The position numbers and the translations under genes were made by a program. Of a stretch of DNA of 64,000 nt, positions 34,720 through 43,209 are shown one piece after another. The stretch's first letter is position 1. Each line of letters starts with the position of its first letter. Location: NCBI GenBank assembly GCA_022839625.1, contig JALHJL010000002.1:1-64000 (forward strand), written 5' to 3'. The notes below the pieces were generated by a model. That model saw nothing but the letters and a program-made list of their open reading frames with translations, was not told the origin of the DNA and made no database searches. The stretch is from Phycisphaerales bacterium (GTDB taxonomy: Bacteria > Planctomycetota > Phycisphaerae > UBA1845 > Fen-1342).

Positions 34720-35922
34720 ATGCGCTGCGGCTACTTCGATTGCTTCAGCGGCGCCGCCGGGGACATGATCCTGGGCGCCCTGCTCCACGCCGGTGTCCCG
34801 CTCGACGTCCTGCGCGAAGCCGTGGCGCGCCTGCGGCTGCCCGACGTGACGCTGATCGCGGCCCAGGTTTCCCGCGGCGGCCTGGCAGCAACACACGTAC
34901 GGATCGCGACGGGGGAGGACCCGCCCCACCGGCATCTCCCGGACATCCTGCGAATCGTGGAGCAGGCCGCGTTCCCACCGCTCGTTTCCCAGCGCATCCA
35001 GCGCGTCTTCACACGCCTGGCCGAAGCCGAGGCAGCCGTCCACGGCATCTCGCCGGACAAGGTCCACTTCCACGAGGTCGGTGCCGTCGATGCCATCGTC
35101 GATATCGTCGGTGCCTGCGTCGGCCTTGACGCGCTGGGGCTGGAGCGGCTGATCTGCTCCCCCCTTCCCACCGGGTCCGGGACCGTGCGGTGTGCACACG
35201 GCATTCTGCCGATCCCCGCGCCGGCCACTGCCGAGCTGCTCCGCGGCGTGCCGCTCGCGGACTGCGACGAGCCCGGCGAGCTGACGACTCCCACGGGCGC
35301 CGCGGTCCTTACCACGTTGGCGGACTCGTTCGGGCCCCCGCCGGCGATGCGCATCACGTCCATCGGCTATGGCGCCGGAACCCGCGACAACGGCGCCCGG
35401 CCCAACGTGATTCGGCTGCTGGTCGGCGACTCCGAGACGCGCCCGGCCGACGAGGAGGACCGTGTCGTCGTTCTGGAGACGCAGGTCGACGACACCACCG
35501 GACAGACGGTCGGGTTCGCGCTGGAGCGGTTGCTCCAGGCGGGTGCGCTGGATGTCTACACCGTGCCGATAATGATGAAGAAGGGCCGGCCGGGCCACCT
35601 GCTAACCGTGCTTTGCCGGCCCGCGGAAGCGGTTGCGCTGGAAGACATCCTCTTCGCCGAGACGACCACGCTCGGCGTTCGGCAGTACGAGTGTCTTCGC
35701 CACAAGCTCGCCCGCGCGGAGGAGACGGTATCGACGCGGTTCGGCCCCGTTCGCGTCAAGGTGGCCCGACGGGCGGACCATGTTCTCCGGGCGTGGCCGG
35801 AGTTTGAGGACTGCGCGGCGCTCGCGCGCGAGCACGGCGTACCACTGCGGACGGTGCAGGACGCGGCCTTGGCGGCGTGGACGGAGCAGCATGACGCTCG
35901 GGACAGGGAGTGCGACGGATAG
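34720..35922 (+). CDS. larC: Nickel-pincer cofactor biosynthesis protein LarC
   Basis: The 400-aa protein has the LarC start MRCGYFDCFSGAAGDMILGALLHAG, HFHEVGAVDAIVDIVGA, and TPTGAAVLTTLADSFG. The C-terminal part includes ETQVDDTTGQTVGFALERLLQAGALDVYTVPIMMKKGRPG. LarC inserts nickel into the pyridinium dithiocarboxylate cofactor of lactate racemase-type enzymes. In some lactobacilli the gene needs a frameshift; here it is one continuous frame. GGAGGTG lies 6 nt before the ATG. larB, larE and larA are not in this window. The end overlaps the next gene by 32 nt. Confidence 0.93.
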   Translation: MRCGYFDCFSGAAGDMILGALLHAGVPLDVLREAVARLRLPDVTLIAAQVSRGGLAATHVRIATGEDPPHRHLPDILRIVEQAAFPPLVSQRIQRVFTRLAEAEAAVHGISPDKVHFHEVGAVDAIVDIVGACVGLDALGLERLICSPLPTGSGTVRCAHGILPIPAPATAELLRGVPLADCDEPGELTTPTGAAVLTTLADSFGPPPAMRITSIGYGAGTRDNGARPNVIRLLVGDSETRPADEEDRVVVLETQVDDTTGQTVGFALERLLQAGALDVYTVPIMMKKGRPGHLLTVLCRPAEAVALEDILFAETTTLGVRQYECLRHKLARAEETVSTRFGPVRVKVARRADHVLRAWPEFEDCAALAREHGVPLRTVQDAALAAWTEQHDARDRECDG

Positions 35923-36409
35923 CGGACTGCTGGTGCTCCTCGGGGGATTGTGTCTCGTCATCCTGACGGTCTCCGTGTATCGACGCGCACAGCAGCGCCG
36001 GGCCAGCGCGCGCGACCTGACGCGCGAGCAGCGTGCCCGCCTGCGCGACCAGCAGGAACTTCGCAAGTCGATGGAGGACCTGCTGGGTCAGCTTGAGGAA
36101 GCCGCCGTACGGATCAATGCACACATCGACGACCGCACCGCCAGGCTGGACGCCGCCCTGCGGGCGGCGGACGAGCGGATTGCCCGTCTCGGAATTGCCT
36201 CTCCGCAGCCCCCCGTGCCAGACGCGCACGAGCGCACGCCCCCCGCCGAGCCGCTTCCAGCGCGCTCGCGGCGGGTGTGCGAGCTGGCGGACCGGGGCAC
36301 CCCTTCCATCGCCATCGCCGACGCACTCAAGATGCCCGTCGGGGAGGTCGAGCTGATTCTGAACCTTCGTAACTACCAGTCGCAGCTCGCGCAGCAGCGC
36401 CACGACTGA
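35891..36409 (+). CDS. Membrane-anchored coiled-coil protein with HTH-like C-terminus
   Basis: The 172-aa protein has an N-terminal membrane helix (SGLLVLLGGLCLVILTVSVY), a charged coiled coil (40-110), a Pro-rich linker, and a C-terminal segment VCELADRGTPSIAIADALKMPVGEVELILNLRNYQ that looks like a helix-turn-helix, as in DUF6115-type proteins. It is translationally coupled to larC by a 32-nt overlap. Its function is unknown. Confidence 0.6.
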   Translation: MTLGTGSATDSGLLVLLGGLCLVILTVSVYRRAQQRRASARDLTREQRARLRDQQELRKSMEDLLGQLEEAAVRINAHIDDRTARLDAALRAADERIARLGIASPQPPVPDAHERTPPAEPLPARSRRVCELADRGTPSIAIADALKMPVGEVELILNLRNYQSQLAQQRHD

Positions 36410-36421
36410 CCCGCGTGCCCA

Positions 36422-38221
36422 TCACTCGGGAGCCGCTTCCGCTGCGGCCTGCTCCCCTTCCTGTCTGGCCTGTACCAATCCCGCCAGACGCTCGAAATAC
36501 TCCTGCAACACTTTGCGATACTGGCGCGGCACTTCTTCCCGCTCGATCGCGTCCAGGGCGTCGCGCACCTCGGCGGCGGCGGCGGACAGCGCCGCGGCCG
36601 AAGCCTCGCCGCGCACCTGCGGCCCATCGATCAGCATCTGACCGATGATCGCTCCGTCCTGATAGCGGGACTTGGCCTTCGTCGGATCGGTCTGATACCC
36701 CGCTTTCTCCTTGCCGATGAGAGAGCCGAGCCCGAGTCCGGCTCGCGAACCCTGCGGGCCGATGCGGCCATCTCGACGGCAGCCGGGGTAGTCACCCTGG
36801 CAGCGCCCCTGGCACACGTCGTCGCGCAGCGTCTCAAGGTCCGACAGGTGGGCCTGCAATTCGTTGGCAAGCTGCTCGGACATCTCCAGATCCGACAACT
36901 GGCTCATGGCATCCGACAGGGCGTTCGCCGCACTGGCCGATCCCGAGCTGGCACCGCCCGGGCTGTTGCATTGCTGACACGCCTGGGCCGCCTTCGAAAG
37001 CGAGTCAGACAACTGCCGGCAGGCCTTCTGAGCCTGCTGATTCTGCCGGATCTTCTGGGCCAGTTGCTCGATTTGCTGGGGCGTCAGCCCGCGCCCGCCG
37101 AGTTGCTTCTGAAGCTCCTTCTCGAGCTGCTTGGGATCCATCTGGCCGAGCGCCTCAAGGAGCTTCTGGGCCTGCTCGGGCGACAAGCCGCCCTTGTTCT
37201 CCAGCTCCTTCTGCAACTGGACGGTGTCGCTGAGCTTGCCGACCTGGTCCGCCAGCCGCGTGAGCTGCTCCTGCAACTCGGCCAGCCTGCGCTGCGACTC
37301 CGGATCATCGGCCTGGTCGGCGGCTTCCCGAATCTGCGCGCTCATCTTGTCCAGGACCTGCCGGGCACCCTGGAAATCCCCCGTCGCCAGCGCCCGCGAC
37401 AATTCCGCCGCCGCCTGATCGCCCCCTTCCGCCTCCAGTTTGCCCAAGCGGCGCTTCATCTCTGTCACCGGATTTTCGCCGGCCGCCTGCAACTGCCGCT
37501 CCAACTTCTCGGCTACCGCGTCGATGCGCTTGACGGCGTTGCGGCGAACATCCTCGGGCGTGACCCCGGGCGTGTCCGGCATGTCGAGCGGCTGGAGGTC
37601 TTCGGTGAGGTCCCTGAGGTCCGGGTTTTCCTTCGCAAGCTCCTTGAGTTCGTTGAGCTTCTCGTCGAGCTCGATCTTGATGGTTTGGTGCTCCGCCGCC
37701 ACAACGGCGCGCGGCACCGTCGGCCCGCTCTCCCGCTGCCCGGCCAGCAGGTCCACCGCCGGCATGAACCGCAGCAGGATCAGCGGCACAACCACCATCG
37801 CGGCCGACCACGGCCAGACGGCGGGGGCGCGATGCCGGATGTGTGCCGGCACGTGCACGCGGCCGGCCGTCTTCTCCGCATCGGCGACAGCCGCAACGAC
37901 GAACGGATCGGGCGCGCCCCGCAGCGCCAGCGCGGTACTCAGCCGCTCCTTCAGCCCCGCCGCCGAGTCCAGCGCCATGGCGGCCCGCAACGGGCTCGGC
38001 CGCGACAGACCGGTGCCGACCAGCGCGAACAGCAGCGCTGCGCCCGCCGCCACCCCGGCCCCATACCCAAGCGCGACCGGCAGCGCAAAGAGCCGCACGA
38101 CGATGATCGCCAGCGTCCAACCCGCACCCGCCAGGAGCACGCCCAAACTGAGCCGCTGCAAGAGAATGTTGCTCGTCAGCCTTCGCCGCGCATAGCCCAC
38201 CTGCTTGTCGAGCATCGACAT
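36422..38221 (-). CDS. Large coiled-coil inner-membrane protein, unknown
   Basis: The product is about 599 aa. Two membrane helices lie near the N-terminus (LSLGVLLAGAGWTLAIIVVRLFALPVALGYGAGVAAGAALLFALV) and one near 140 (VWPWSAAMVVVPLILLRFMP). They are followed by some 300 residues of Gln/Glu/Lys-rich coiled coil and a conserved-looking tail (VPRQYRKVLQEYFERLAGLV). The layout resembles DUF4175-type proteins often found near BatA/vWA operons in planctomycetes. The ATG at 38221 has AAGG upstream. It converges with the preceding gene with a 12-nt gap. Confidence 0.65.
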   Translation of the reverse strand: MSMLDKQVGYARRRLTSNILLQRLSLGVLLAGAGWTLAIIVVRLFALPVALGYGAGVAAGAALLFALVGTGLSRPSPLRAAMALDSAAGLKERLSTALALRGAPDPFVVAAVADAEKTAGRVHVPAHIRHRAPAVWPWSAAMVVVPLILLRFMPAVDLLAGQRESGPTVPRAVVAAEHQTIKIELDEKLNELKELAKENPDLRDLTEDLQPLDMPDTPGVTPEDVRRNAVKRIDAVAEKLERQLQAAGENPVTEMKRRLGKLEAEGGDQAAAELSRALATGDFQGARQVLDKMSAQIREAADQADDPESQRRLAELQEQLTRLADQVGKLSDTVQLQKELENKGGLSPEQAQKLLEALGQMDPKQLEKELQKQLGGRGLTPQQIEQLAQKIRQNQQAQKACRQLSDSLSKAAQACQQCNSPGGASSGSASAANALSDAMSQLSDLEMSEQLANELQAHLSDLETLRDDVCQGRCQGDYPGCRRDGRIGPQGSRAGLGLGSLIGKEKAGYQTDPTKAKSRYQDGAIIGQMLIDGPQVRGEASAAALSAAAAEVRDALDAIEREEVPRQYRKVLQEYFERLAGLVQARQEGEQAAAEAAPE

Positions 38222-38390
38222 CGGCGTACCCTTCAAGCCACGTCCGATCTCCTACTTCCATCATAGGTTAGATCGGCAAGCGGCTCAATTTGTTCCCGAG
38301 TGTAACCCGCATCGGGGCGGCCGAGGGGGGCGGCAGTCGCCTCTTGAGCGTTCCCCCGATGAGGCCCACCGCCACACGCCGGCGCGCTGG

Positions 38391-38972
38391 TCAACGCGAC
38401 AGCCACGGCATCGGTTGCAGGTCGGATTCCCCCGTCTCCGCCGGCCCGTCACGCCCCGGGACACACGCGCTTGCGGGCGCGGCCGGCTGGACGAGGTCAG
38501 CAGCGACGCGCAGTCCCGCGCGCACGATCAGCTCGACGGGGATCGCGTCGTAGCTCTGCCCGTCGACGACGGTGGTCCGGCAGGGCCTATCGCCACAGCA
38601 GCCCGCGCAGACCGACGCACCGCTCGTGGCGCCCAGGACCGTCTCGAGCGGCTCGTCCCCGATCCAGATTCGGTTCGATTCGGTGGGGTCCAGGTTGAAC
38701 TGCTCGGCGGTGAGCTGGGTTTTGATCACGCGCACGCCTACGCCAACCGGCTTCAGAGCGGCCGTGAGAATGCGTTGTGCGTCCGCGATCGAACGCTCCG
38801 TCGCCCCACATCGTCCGCAAGTGTCGCCCGCATCGTCCACCAGGCGCTGCCAGCGGATGACGAGTGTCTCGTCTTGCGCCGCACCGCCCGGGTTGGCGCA
38901 GCCGGACAAAGAGAGAACGACGGCACCGCAGCACGCCAGCCCCGCCCACCGCCAGCCTGGATTACCGGTCAC
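38391..38972 (-). CDS. Cys-rich DUF2703 lipoprotein
   Basis: The 193-aa protein has a lipoprotein signal with lipobox LSGC (Cys25), then a DUF2703 domain: LVIRWQRLVDDAGDTCGRCG (C52, C55), DPTESNRIWIGDEPLE, a Cys cluster CAGCCGDRPC (C122, C125, C126, C131) and YDAIPVELIVRAGL. Members of this family are known to occur near arsenic-resistance genes; their biochemistry is not established to my knowledge. The GTG start overlaps the ATPase stop (GTGA). It is the last gene of the ArsR-controlled operon. The exported, Cys-rich nature suggests thiophilic metal or metalloid binding. Confidence 0.82.
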   Translation of the reverse strand: MTGNPGWRWAGLACCGAVVLSLSGCANPGGAAQDETLVIRWQRLVDDAGDTCGRCGATERSIADAQRILTAALKPVGVGVRVIKTQLTAEQFNLDPTESNRIWIGDEPLETVLGATSGASVCAGCCGDRPCRTTVVDGQSYDAIPVELIVRAGLRVAADLVQPAAPASACVPGRDGPAETGESDLQPMPWLSR

Positions 38973-39682
38973 ATCATAGTCCTGTTCGAGTCTCGTCGAG
39001 TCGCTGCGGGGACTCCGTTCGACGCCGAGGAAATGCGCCCCTCGTGCAACCGCAGCGTGCGCTTGGCGCGAGCCGCAGCACGGGGATCATGCGTCACCAT
39101 GACGATCGTGCGGCCTTCTCGGTTGATGTCTTCGAGCAGGTCGAGAATCTGTTGGCCGGTCTCGGGGTCGAGGTTTCCCGTTGGCTCATCCGCCAGGATG
39201 ATTTCGGGATCATTCGCCATGACGCGCGCCAGCGCAACGCGCTGCTGCTGGCCGATGCTCAATTCCGGTGGTTTGTGGTCGAGCCGGTCGCCAAGGCCGA
39301 CGCGTTCCAGCAGCGCCGTGGCGCGCTCCTTCTGGGCCGGTTCGTCGACACCCGCCAGGTACAGCGGAATTTGGACATTCTCCAGCGCCGTCAAATAGGG
39401 CACGAGGTTGAATGTCTGAAAAACAAACCCGACCTTTTGCCGCCGCACCTCGGCGCGCTGGTTCGGGGAAAGCTCGTAGAGCGAGTGTCCGTTCAGATGC
39501 ACCTTGCCCGTGGACGGGGAGAGCATTCCACCGAGCACCAGCAACAGCGTGCTCTTCCCGCTGCCACTGGGGCCAACCACCGCCACGAAGTCGCCCGCGG
39601 GAATCTCGAGTGATGCATTGTCCAGCGCGGCGACCGTGCGACCACGATGCTGATAGCTCTTGCTGACCGATTCCAGTCGCAT
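38969..39682 (-). CDS. LolD/MacB-type ABC transporter ATPase
   Basis: The 237-aa protein has Walker A GPSGSGKST, a Q-loop in VFQTFNLVPYLTALENV, an ABC signature written LSIGQQQRVALARV (canonical LSGGQ is LSIGQ here), Walker B IILADEPTGNLD and a switch His (MVTHD). Family proteins pair with FtsX-like permeases and drive periplasmic events or export to the periplasm, not classical uptake. It overlaps DUF2703 by 4 nt and lies 6 nt after the permease. Confidence 0.93.
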   Translation of the reverse strand: MRLESVSKSYQHRGRTVAALDNASLEIPAGDFVAVVGPSGSGKSTLLLVLGGMLSPSTGKVHLNGHSLYELSPNQRAEVRRQKVGFVFQTFNLVPYLTALENVQIPLYLAGVDEPAQKERATALLERVGLGDRLDHKPPELSIGQQQRVALARVMANDPEIILADEPTGNLDPETGQQILDLLEDINREGRTIVMVTHDPRAAARAKRTLRLHEGRISSASNGVPAATRRDSNRTMM

Positions 39683-39688
39683 ACTGTG

Positions 39689-40912
39689 TCATACCTCCTG
39701 AAGCGTCGCACACGGGTCGAGCCGTGCGGCCCGCCGGGCGGGAAAGTAACTTGCTACCAGCGCGATCACGACCGAGATGCCGATGGCCCACACAACCAGC
39801 ACGGGCATGGGTAGCACTGGAATGCCGGCCAAACGCGGCCCCAGGGCTACCGCCAGCACCGTGCCAAGAATATAGCCGCAGACGCCGCCGGCCAGACCCA
39901 GCAACAGCGCCTTCAGCAGGAACATCTTCAGGATCACGCCCGAGCCGGCGCCGAGGGCCATCAGGGTACCGATCTCACGTCGCCGCTCGTACACGTTTGC
40001 GTACATGTAGTTCGCGATACTCGCGCCGCCGACGAGCACGATGATCCCCAGGAAGATCAGCGACAGGCGGGCCATCATGCCGTTGGTCTTGACCTGCGTG
40101 TCCACCACCTGCGTGACGGTGACGACCTTCGCGTCGGGCAGGAGCTTGTTGATCTTCTGCACGAGCCCGCCGGAGATCTCCTTGCAGCAGCCGACGATCT
40201 CGATGGCGTTGATGACCGGGCCTTTGCCGGCCATGTCCTGCACGGCGTGGAGATGGGCGAAGATGCGCGAATCATCGACCGTGCCGGTCTGTGGCAGGAC
40301 CGCGGTGACCGTGAAAGTACGGCCGAGTACGTCCAGGCTGTCACCCTCCTTGGTCCCGAGGAGCGTGGCCACGTCGGCGCCGATGAGCGCTTCAGTGTCG
40401 CTCAAATCCTCGATCACGCGCTGGCGGACCAATGTCTCCTTCGCCGTGGGCCGCAACGCGCCCGGCACGTCCGCGACCGTCCCGCAGCCCTCGGCGGGCC
40501 GCGCGAAAATCCCGGCGCCGGACCACATCGCCTTGGCCTGGAACTCGCTCTTGGGCAGGATGCCGGTCAGCGTGAAACTACGGTCTTTCAGCTTCACGGG
40601 CAACGACAACTTCGGCGATAGATTGTCGAGCCCCTGGATGTCGGACAGCGCCAGACGCTGCACGTATTCCTCAGGGAACTCGTCATTCTGCATGTCGGCG
40701 CTGTAGTAGTCCTGGAGCGACACCGACTTGGGCAGGATCAGGACATTGGCGCCGAGCGCATCGAGCTGCGCGGCGACCGCCTTCTCCGAGAAAAAGGTGA
40801 TGTTCTTGATCGAGACGACGACGGCAATACCCAGCAGAATCGCCAGGAAGCTCGTGGCAAGCTGGTTCTTGCGCTCGAACATCTCGCGCCAGACTAGCTT
40901 TCGCAAATGCAT
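39689..40912 (-). CDS. FtsX/MacB-type permease with periplasmic cysteines
   Basis: The 407-aa protein has four membrane helices: one at 20-40 and three at about 280-305, 325-360 and 370-392. A MacB-like periplasmic domain (45-275) separates the first two. The signature ERRREIGTLMALGA lies between helices 2 and 3. Unusual features of the periplasmic domain are Cys143 (EGCGTVADVPG) and a vicinal pair C242-C243 (IEIVGCCKEIS), which could bind a soft metal or form a disulfide. GAGG lies 9 nt before the ATG. No substrate is visible from sequence. Confidence 0.88.
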   Translation of the reverse strand: MHLRKLVWREMFERKNQLATSFLAILLGIAVVVSIKNITFFSEKAVAAQLDALGANVLILPKSVSLQDYYSADMQNDEFPEEYVQRLALSDIQGLDNLSPKLSLPVKLKDRSFTLTGILPKSEFQAKAMWSGAGIFARPAEGCGTVADVPGALRPTAKETLVRQRVIEDLSDTEALIGADVATLLGTKEGDSLDVLGRTFTVTAVLPQTGTVDDSRIFAHLHAVQDMAGKGPVINAIEIVGCCKEISGGLVQKINKLLPDAKVVTVTQVVDTQVKTNGMMARLSLIFLGIIVLVGGASIANYMYANVYERRREIGTLMALGAGSGVILKMFLLKALLLGLAGGVCGYILGTVLAVALGPRLAGIPVLPMPVLVVWAIGISVVIALVASYFPARRAARLDPCATLQEV

Positions 40913-40927
40913 GGAAATACCTCTGAA

Positions 40928-41935
40928 TTACGGTTTCTTGGGGGCCGGGCCACAGGCTCCCGGAGCGCAGGTGCTGCCCGGAGCGCACCCCTGGGCGGCG
41001 GTCTTCACTGCCGCGACCAGTACGTCCTTCTTCGTTTCGCCCTTGTACGTGCCGACCATTGCGCCGGGCGGTGCCAGAAACACCGTGACGGCCTCGTCCG
41101 TCGCTGGATCCACCTGGAGTTGCTTCAGGAGGCTCCCTTCGGCCGGATCCGTGGGATCGACGGTGATAATCTCTGTGGACTTCGCGTACTGGGCGTCGGC
41201 GGCAAACTCCTTCACGCCTCGCAGGGCCTCGGCGTTGTGCTGGGTGGTGCCATTCTGGACGCAGAGGAACGTCATTTTGCGATCCTGTAGCGCTTTCAGG
41301 CACTTCTGCTGGCCCGGGCTGACGAAGGCCGACTCGAGCTCGGCCTCGGTGAACTGCCCGGGGAAGCCTCGCGTTACCGCTCCCGTGGGGGCCAGCGCCA
41401 GCACGAGCGGCATCGGCGCCCGGTCCAGCCCGTACTTCACTACCAGAGCCTGCTCCTGAGGGTCGGCGACGTTCACGACCGTGGACGTGGCGCGGTCGGC
41501 GAGCTTCGCCATCGCCGCAGCCAGGGTCTTACGCACCGCCAGCGTCGTTTCGTCCTCGCTCCGATAGAAGAGCAGGAAGGTGTACTTGTTGGCCTGGGCC
41601 GCCTCGTCGATGGCTATTGCGGCTGCGCTCTGCAACACCGCGACAGGGGTCGCGCCGGCCACGGGAGTCGGTTGGGCGGCCTGTCCGGCCATCGCAACGC
41701 CAACCGTAGGGGCCTGCCCGTGCATAATGACAAGGGGGATGGCAAACGCTGCTATCGCAAGCGGCGCGGCTACGAGCGCCACACGGGTCCAGCTCCCGAA
41801 AACGCGTGGTGTCGCAGCCAAGCTCCGGGCAGCAGGGCTTCCAATCGCTGCGTCGGTCCGACTATTCGATGTTCGTGACTTCGCAGCCTGTTTTCTTGCA
41901 ACGTGCTTCCCACGTGCCGTATGTACTCGACTCAT
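40928..41935 (-). CDS. Exported thioredoxin-fold-like protein A
   Basis: The 335-aa protein has a basic leader and a membrane/signal helix (VALVAAPLAIAAFAIPLVI), then two regions that look thioredoxin-like: KYTFLLFYRSEDETTLAVRKTL (strand-helix, no CxxC at the usual place) with the cis-Pro-like APMPLVLALAPTG, and a second beginning KCLKALQDRKMTFLCVQNG and running to EAVTVFLAPPG. The C-terminal tail is Cys-rich (GCAPGSTCAPGACG). It is a close paralogue of protein B (42081-43001); the shared ~230 residues align with few gaps. GGAG precedes the ATG at 41935. It is 15 nt upstream of the permease gene. Confidence 0.72.
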   Translation of the reverse strand: MSRVHTARGKHVARKQAAKSRTSNSRTDAAIGSPAARSLAATPRVFGSWTRVALVAAPLAIAAFAIPLVIMHGQAPTVGVAMAGQAAQPTPVAGATPVAVLQSAAAIAIDEAAQANKYTFLLFYRSEDETTLAVRKTLAAAMAKLADRATSTVVNVADPQEQALVVKYGLDRAPMPLVLALAPTGAVTRGFPGQFTEAELESAFVSPGQQKCLKALQDRKMTFLCVQNGTTQHNAEALRGVKEFAADAQYAKSTEIITVDPTDPAEGSLLKQLQVDPATDEAVTVFLAPPGAMVGTYKGETKKDVLVAAVKTAAQGCAPGSTCAPGACGPAPKKP

Positions 41936-41980
41936 TCCGCGCTCTCCTGCGATAGCGGGTGCATCGACGTGCGCCGGCTT

Positions 41981-42080
41981 AGCAGTCTGTTCAAAAAGCG
42001 GACTGCCTCCGCGCCGGCGCGTCTTCGCGGCAGCGCTGCATGGTCTTCTCGCGGTGCCTGTACCCCTTTTCAACGGACAC
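41981..42080 (+). repeat. Dispersed ~95-bp element with inverted ends, copy C
   Basis: Begins AGCAGTCTGTTCAAAAAG and ends CTTTTCAACGGACAC, directly against the TAA of thioredoxin-like gene B. It lies inside the ArsR-controlled operon, between the two paralogous thioredoxin-like genes, so it is co-transcribed and could act as an RNA-level stabiliser or attenuator. Confidence 0.85.
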
Positions 42081-43001
42081 TTAGGGCTGCCTCTCGGTGC
42101 CGCCTGGCTGCGACGGCTGAGGCTGGCGCTGCGGCTGGGCCGGCAGATTGGCCGGCTTCCTCGGGGCACAGCACCCGCTCGAGGGATTACAGCCCTTGGC
42201 GGCGGTCTGCACCGCCGCGACCAGCACATCCTTCTTGATCTCGCCCGTGTACGTGCCGACCATCCGGCCGGGAGGTGCCAGGAACACGGTGACCGCCTCT
42301 GCGGTCTTCGGGTCCACCTTGAACTGCTTCAGGAGGCTCTCTTCAGCGGCGTCCGTAGGATCCACGGTGATGATCTCCGTGCTCCTCGCATACAGCGGGT
42401 CGGCCGCGAACTCGTTCACACCCTGCATGGCCTCGGCGTTGTGCTGCGTCGTGCCATTCTGTACGCAGAGGAACGCCATCTTGCGATCCTGAAGGGCCTT
42501 GAGACACCTCTGCATGCCCGGGCTGACGAACGCCGTCTCCAACTGCGCCTCCGTGAACCGCCCCGGGAAGCTCCGCGTCACAGCCCCGGTTGGTGCCATT
42601 GCCAATACGAGCGGCATCGGCGAGCGATTGAGCTGGTACTTCGCCACTAGCACGCGCTCCTGCGGGTCAGTGACGTTCACCGCGATGGACATCGCACGAT
42701 CAGCCAGCTTCTCCATCGCCGCGTCGAATGTGGCGCGCGCCGCCTGCGTGGCTTCGTCCTGGGCCTGGTAGAAGAACATGAAAATGTACTTATCCGCGTT
42801 CGCGGCGGCGTCGATCGCTGTCGCGGCGGCGCTGGGAGCTGCTGGGGCGCGGACTGGCGTTGCCACCGGAGTCGCGCGGACTGCCGTGCTGGCAGGTGCC
42901 TGGTCCCCGGTGCCCGCCTGCTCCTGCGCCGGGACGCGCGTAGACAGCGCGATCGCTGCGAGCACCGTCACGACGGCCACATTCATCCAGTTCTTCAACA
43001 T
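42081..43001 (-). CDS. Exported thioredoxin-fold-like protein B
   Basis: The 306-aa protein has a signal peptide (NVAVVTVLAAIALSTRVPAQ), an Ala/Pro/Thr linker, then the same two-part core as protein A: KYIFMFFYQAQDEATQAARATF...SPMPLVLAMAPTGAV and RCLKALQDRKMAFLCVQNG...AVTVFLAPPGRMVGTY. It lacks a CxxC at the first strand-helix junction and has conserved Cys in RCLKALQ and FLCVQN plus a tail CNPSSGCC. AGGAG lies 7 nt before the ATG. It lies between the DUF1573 gene and protein A. Confidence 0.72.
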   Translation of the reverse strand: MLKNWMNVAVVTVLAAIALSTRVPAQEQAGTGDQAPASTAVRATPVATPVRAPAAPSAAATAIDAAANADKYIFMFFYQAQDEATQAARATFDAAMEKLADRAMSIAVNVTDPQERVLVAKYQLNRSPMPLVLAMAPTGAVTRSFPGRFTEAQLETAFVSPGMQRCLKALQDRKMAFLCVQNGTTQHNAEAMQGVNEFAADPLYARSTEIITVDPTDAAEESLLKQFKVDPKTAEAVTVFLAPPGRMVGTYTGEIKKDVLVAAVQTAAKGCNPSSGCCAPRKPANLPAQPQRQPQPSQPGGTERQP

Positions 43002-43209
43002 TCGTGTGCTCCTGTAACAATGAGTGCTTCTTTGTCTCCGCCGGGCATCGTCTTGCTGTGGAGCCCGGACTCCTGGGTCTAACTAACGCGATCGTCAACG
43101 GTTCGGATCGCGACACACTGATAAACGCCTGAAGCGGTTCCCCAGGCGGCGGAGCATTCGCTGCCGCGCCGCCCGGGAACCAGGAGGACAGGCCGTCCAT
43201 CAGATGCGG

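Noticed and set aside
43002..43209. Small gene between the DUF1573 and thioredoxin-like B genes
   Set aside because: Only a shadow frame was seen; no ribosome-binding site plus start with a recognisable or biased coding sequence.
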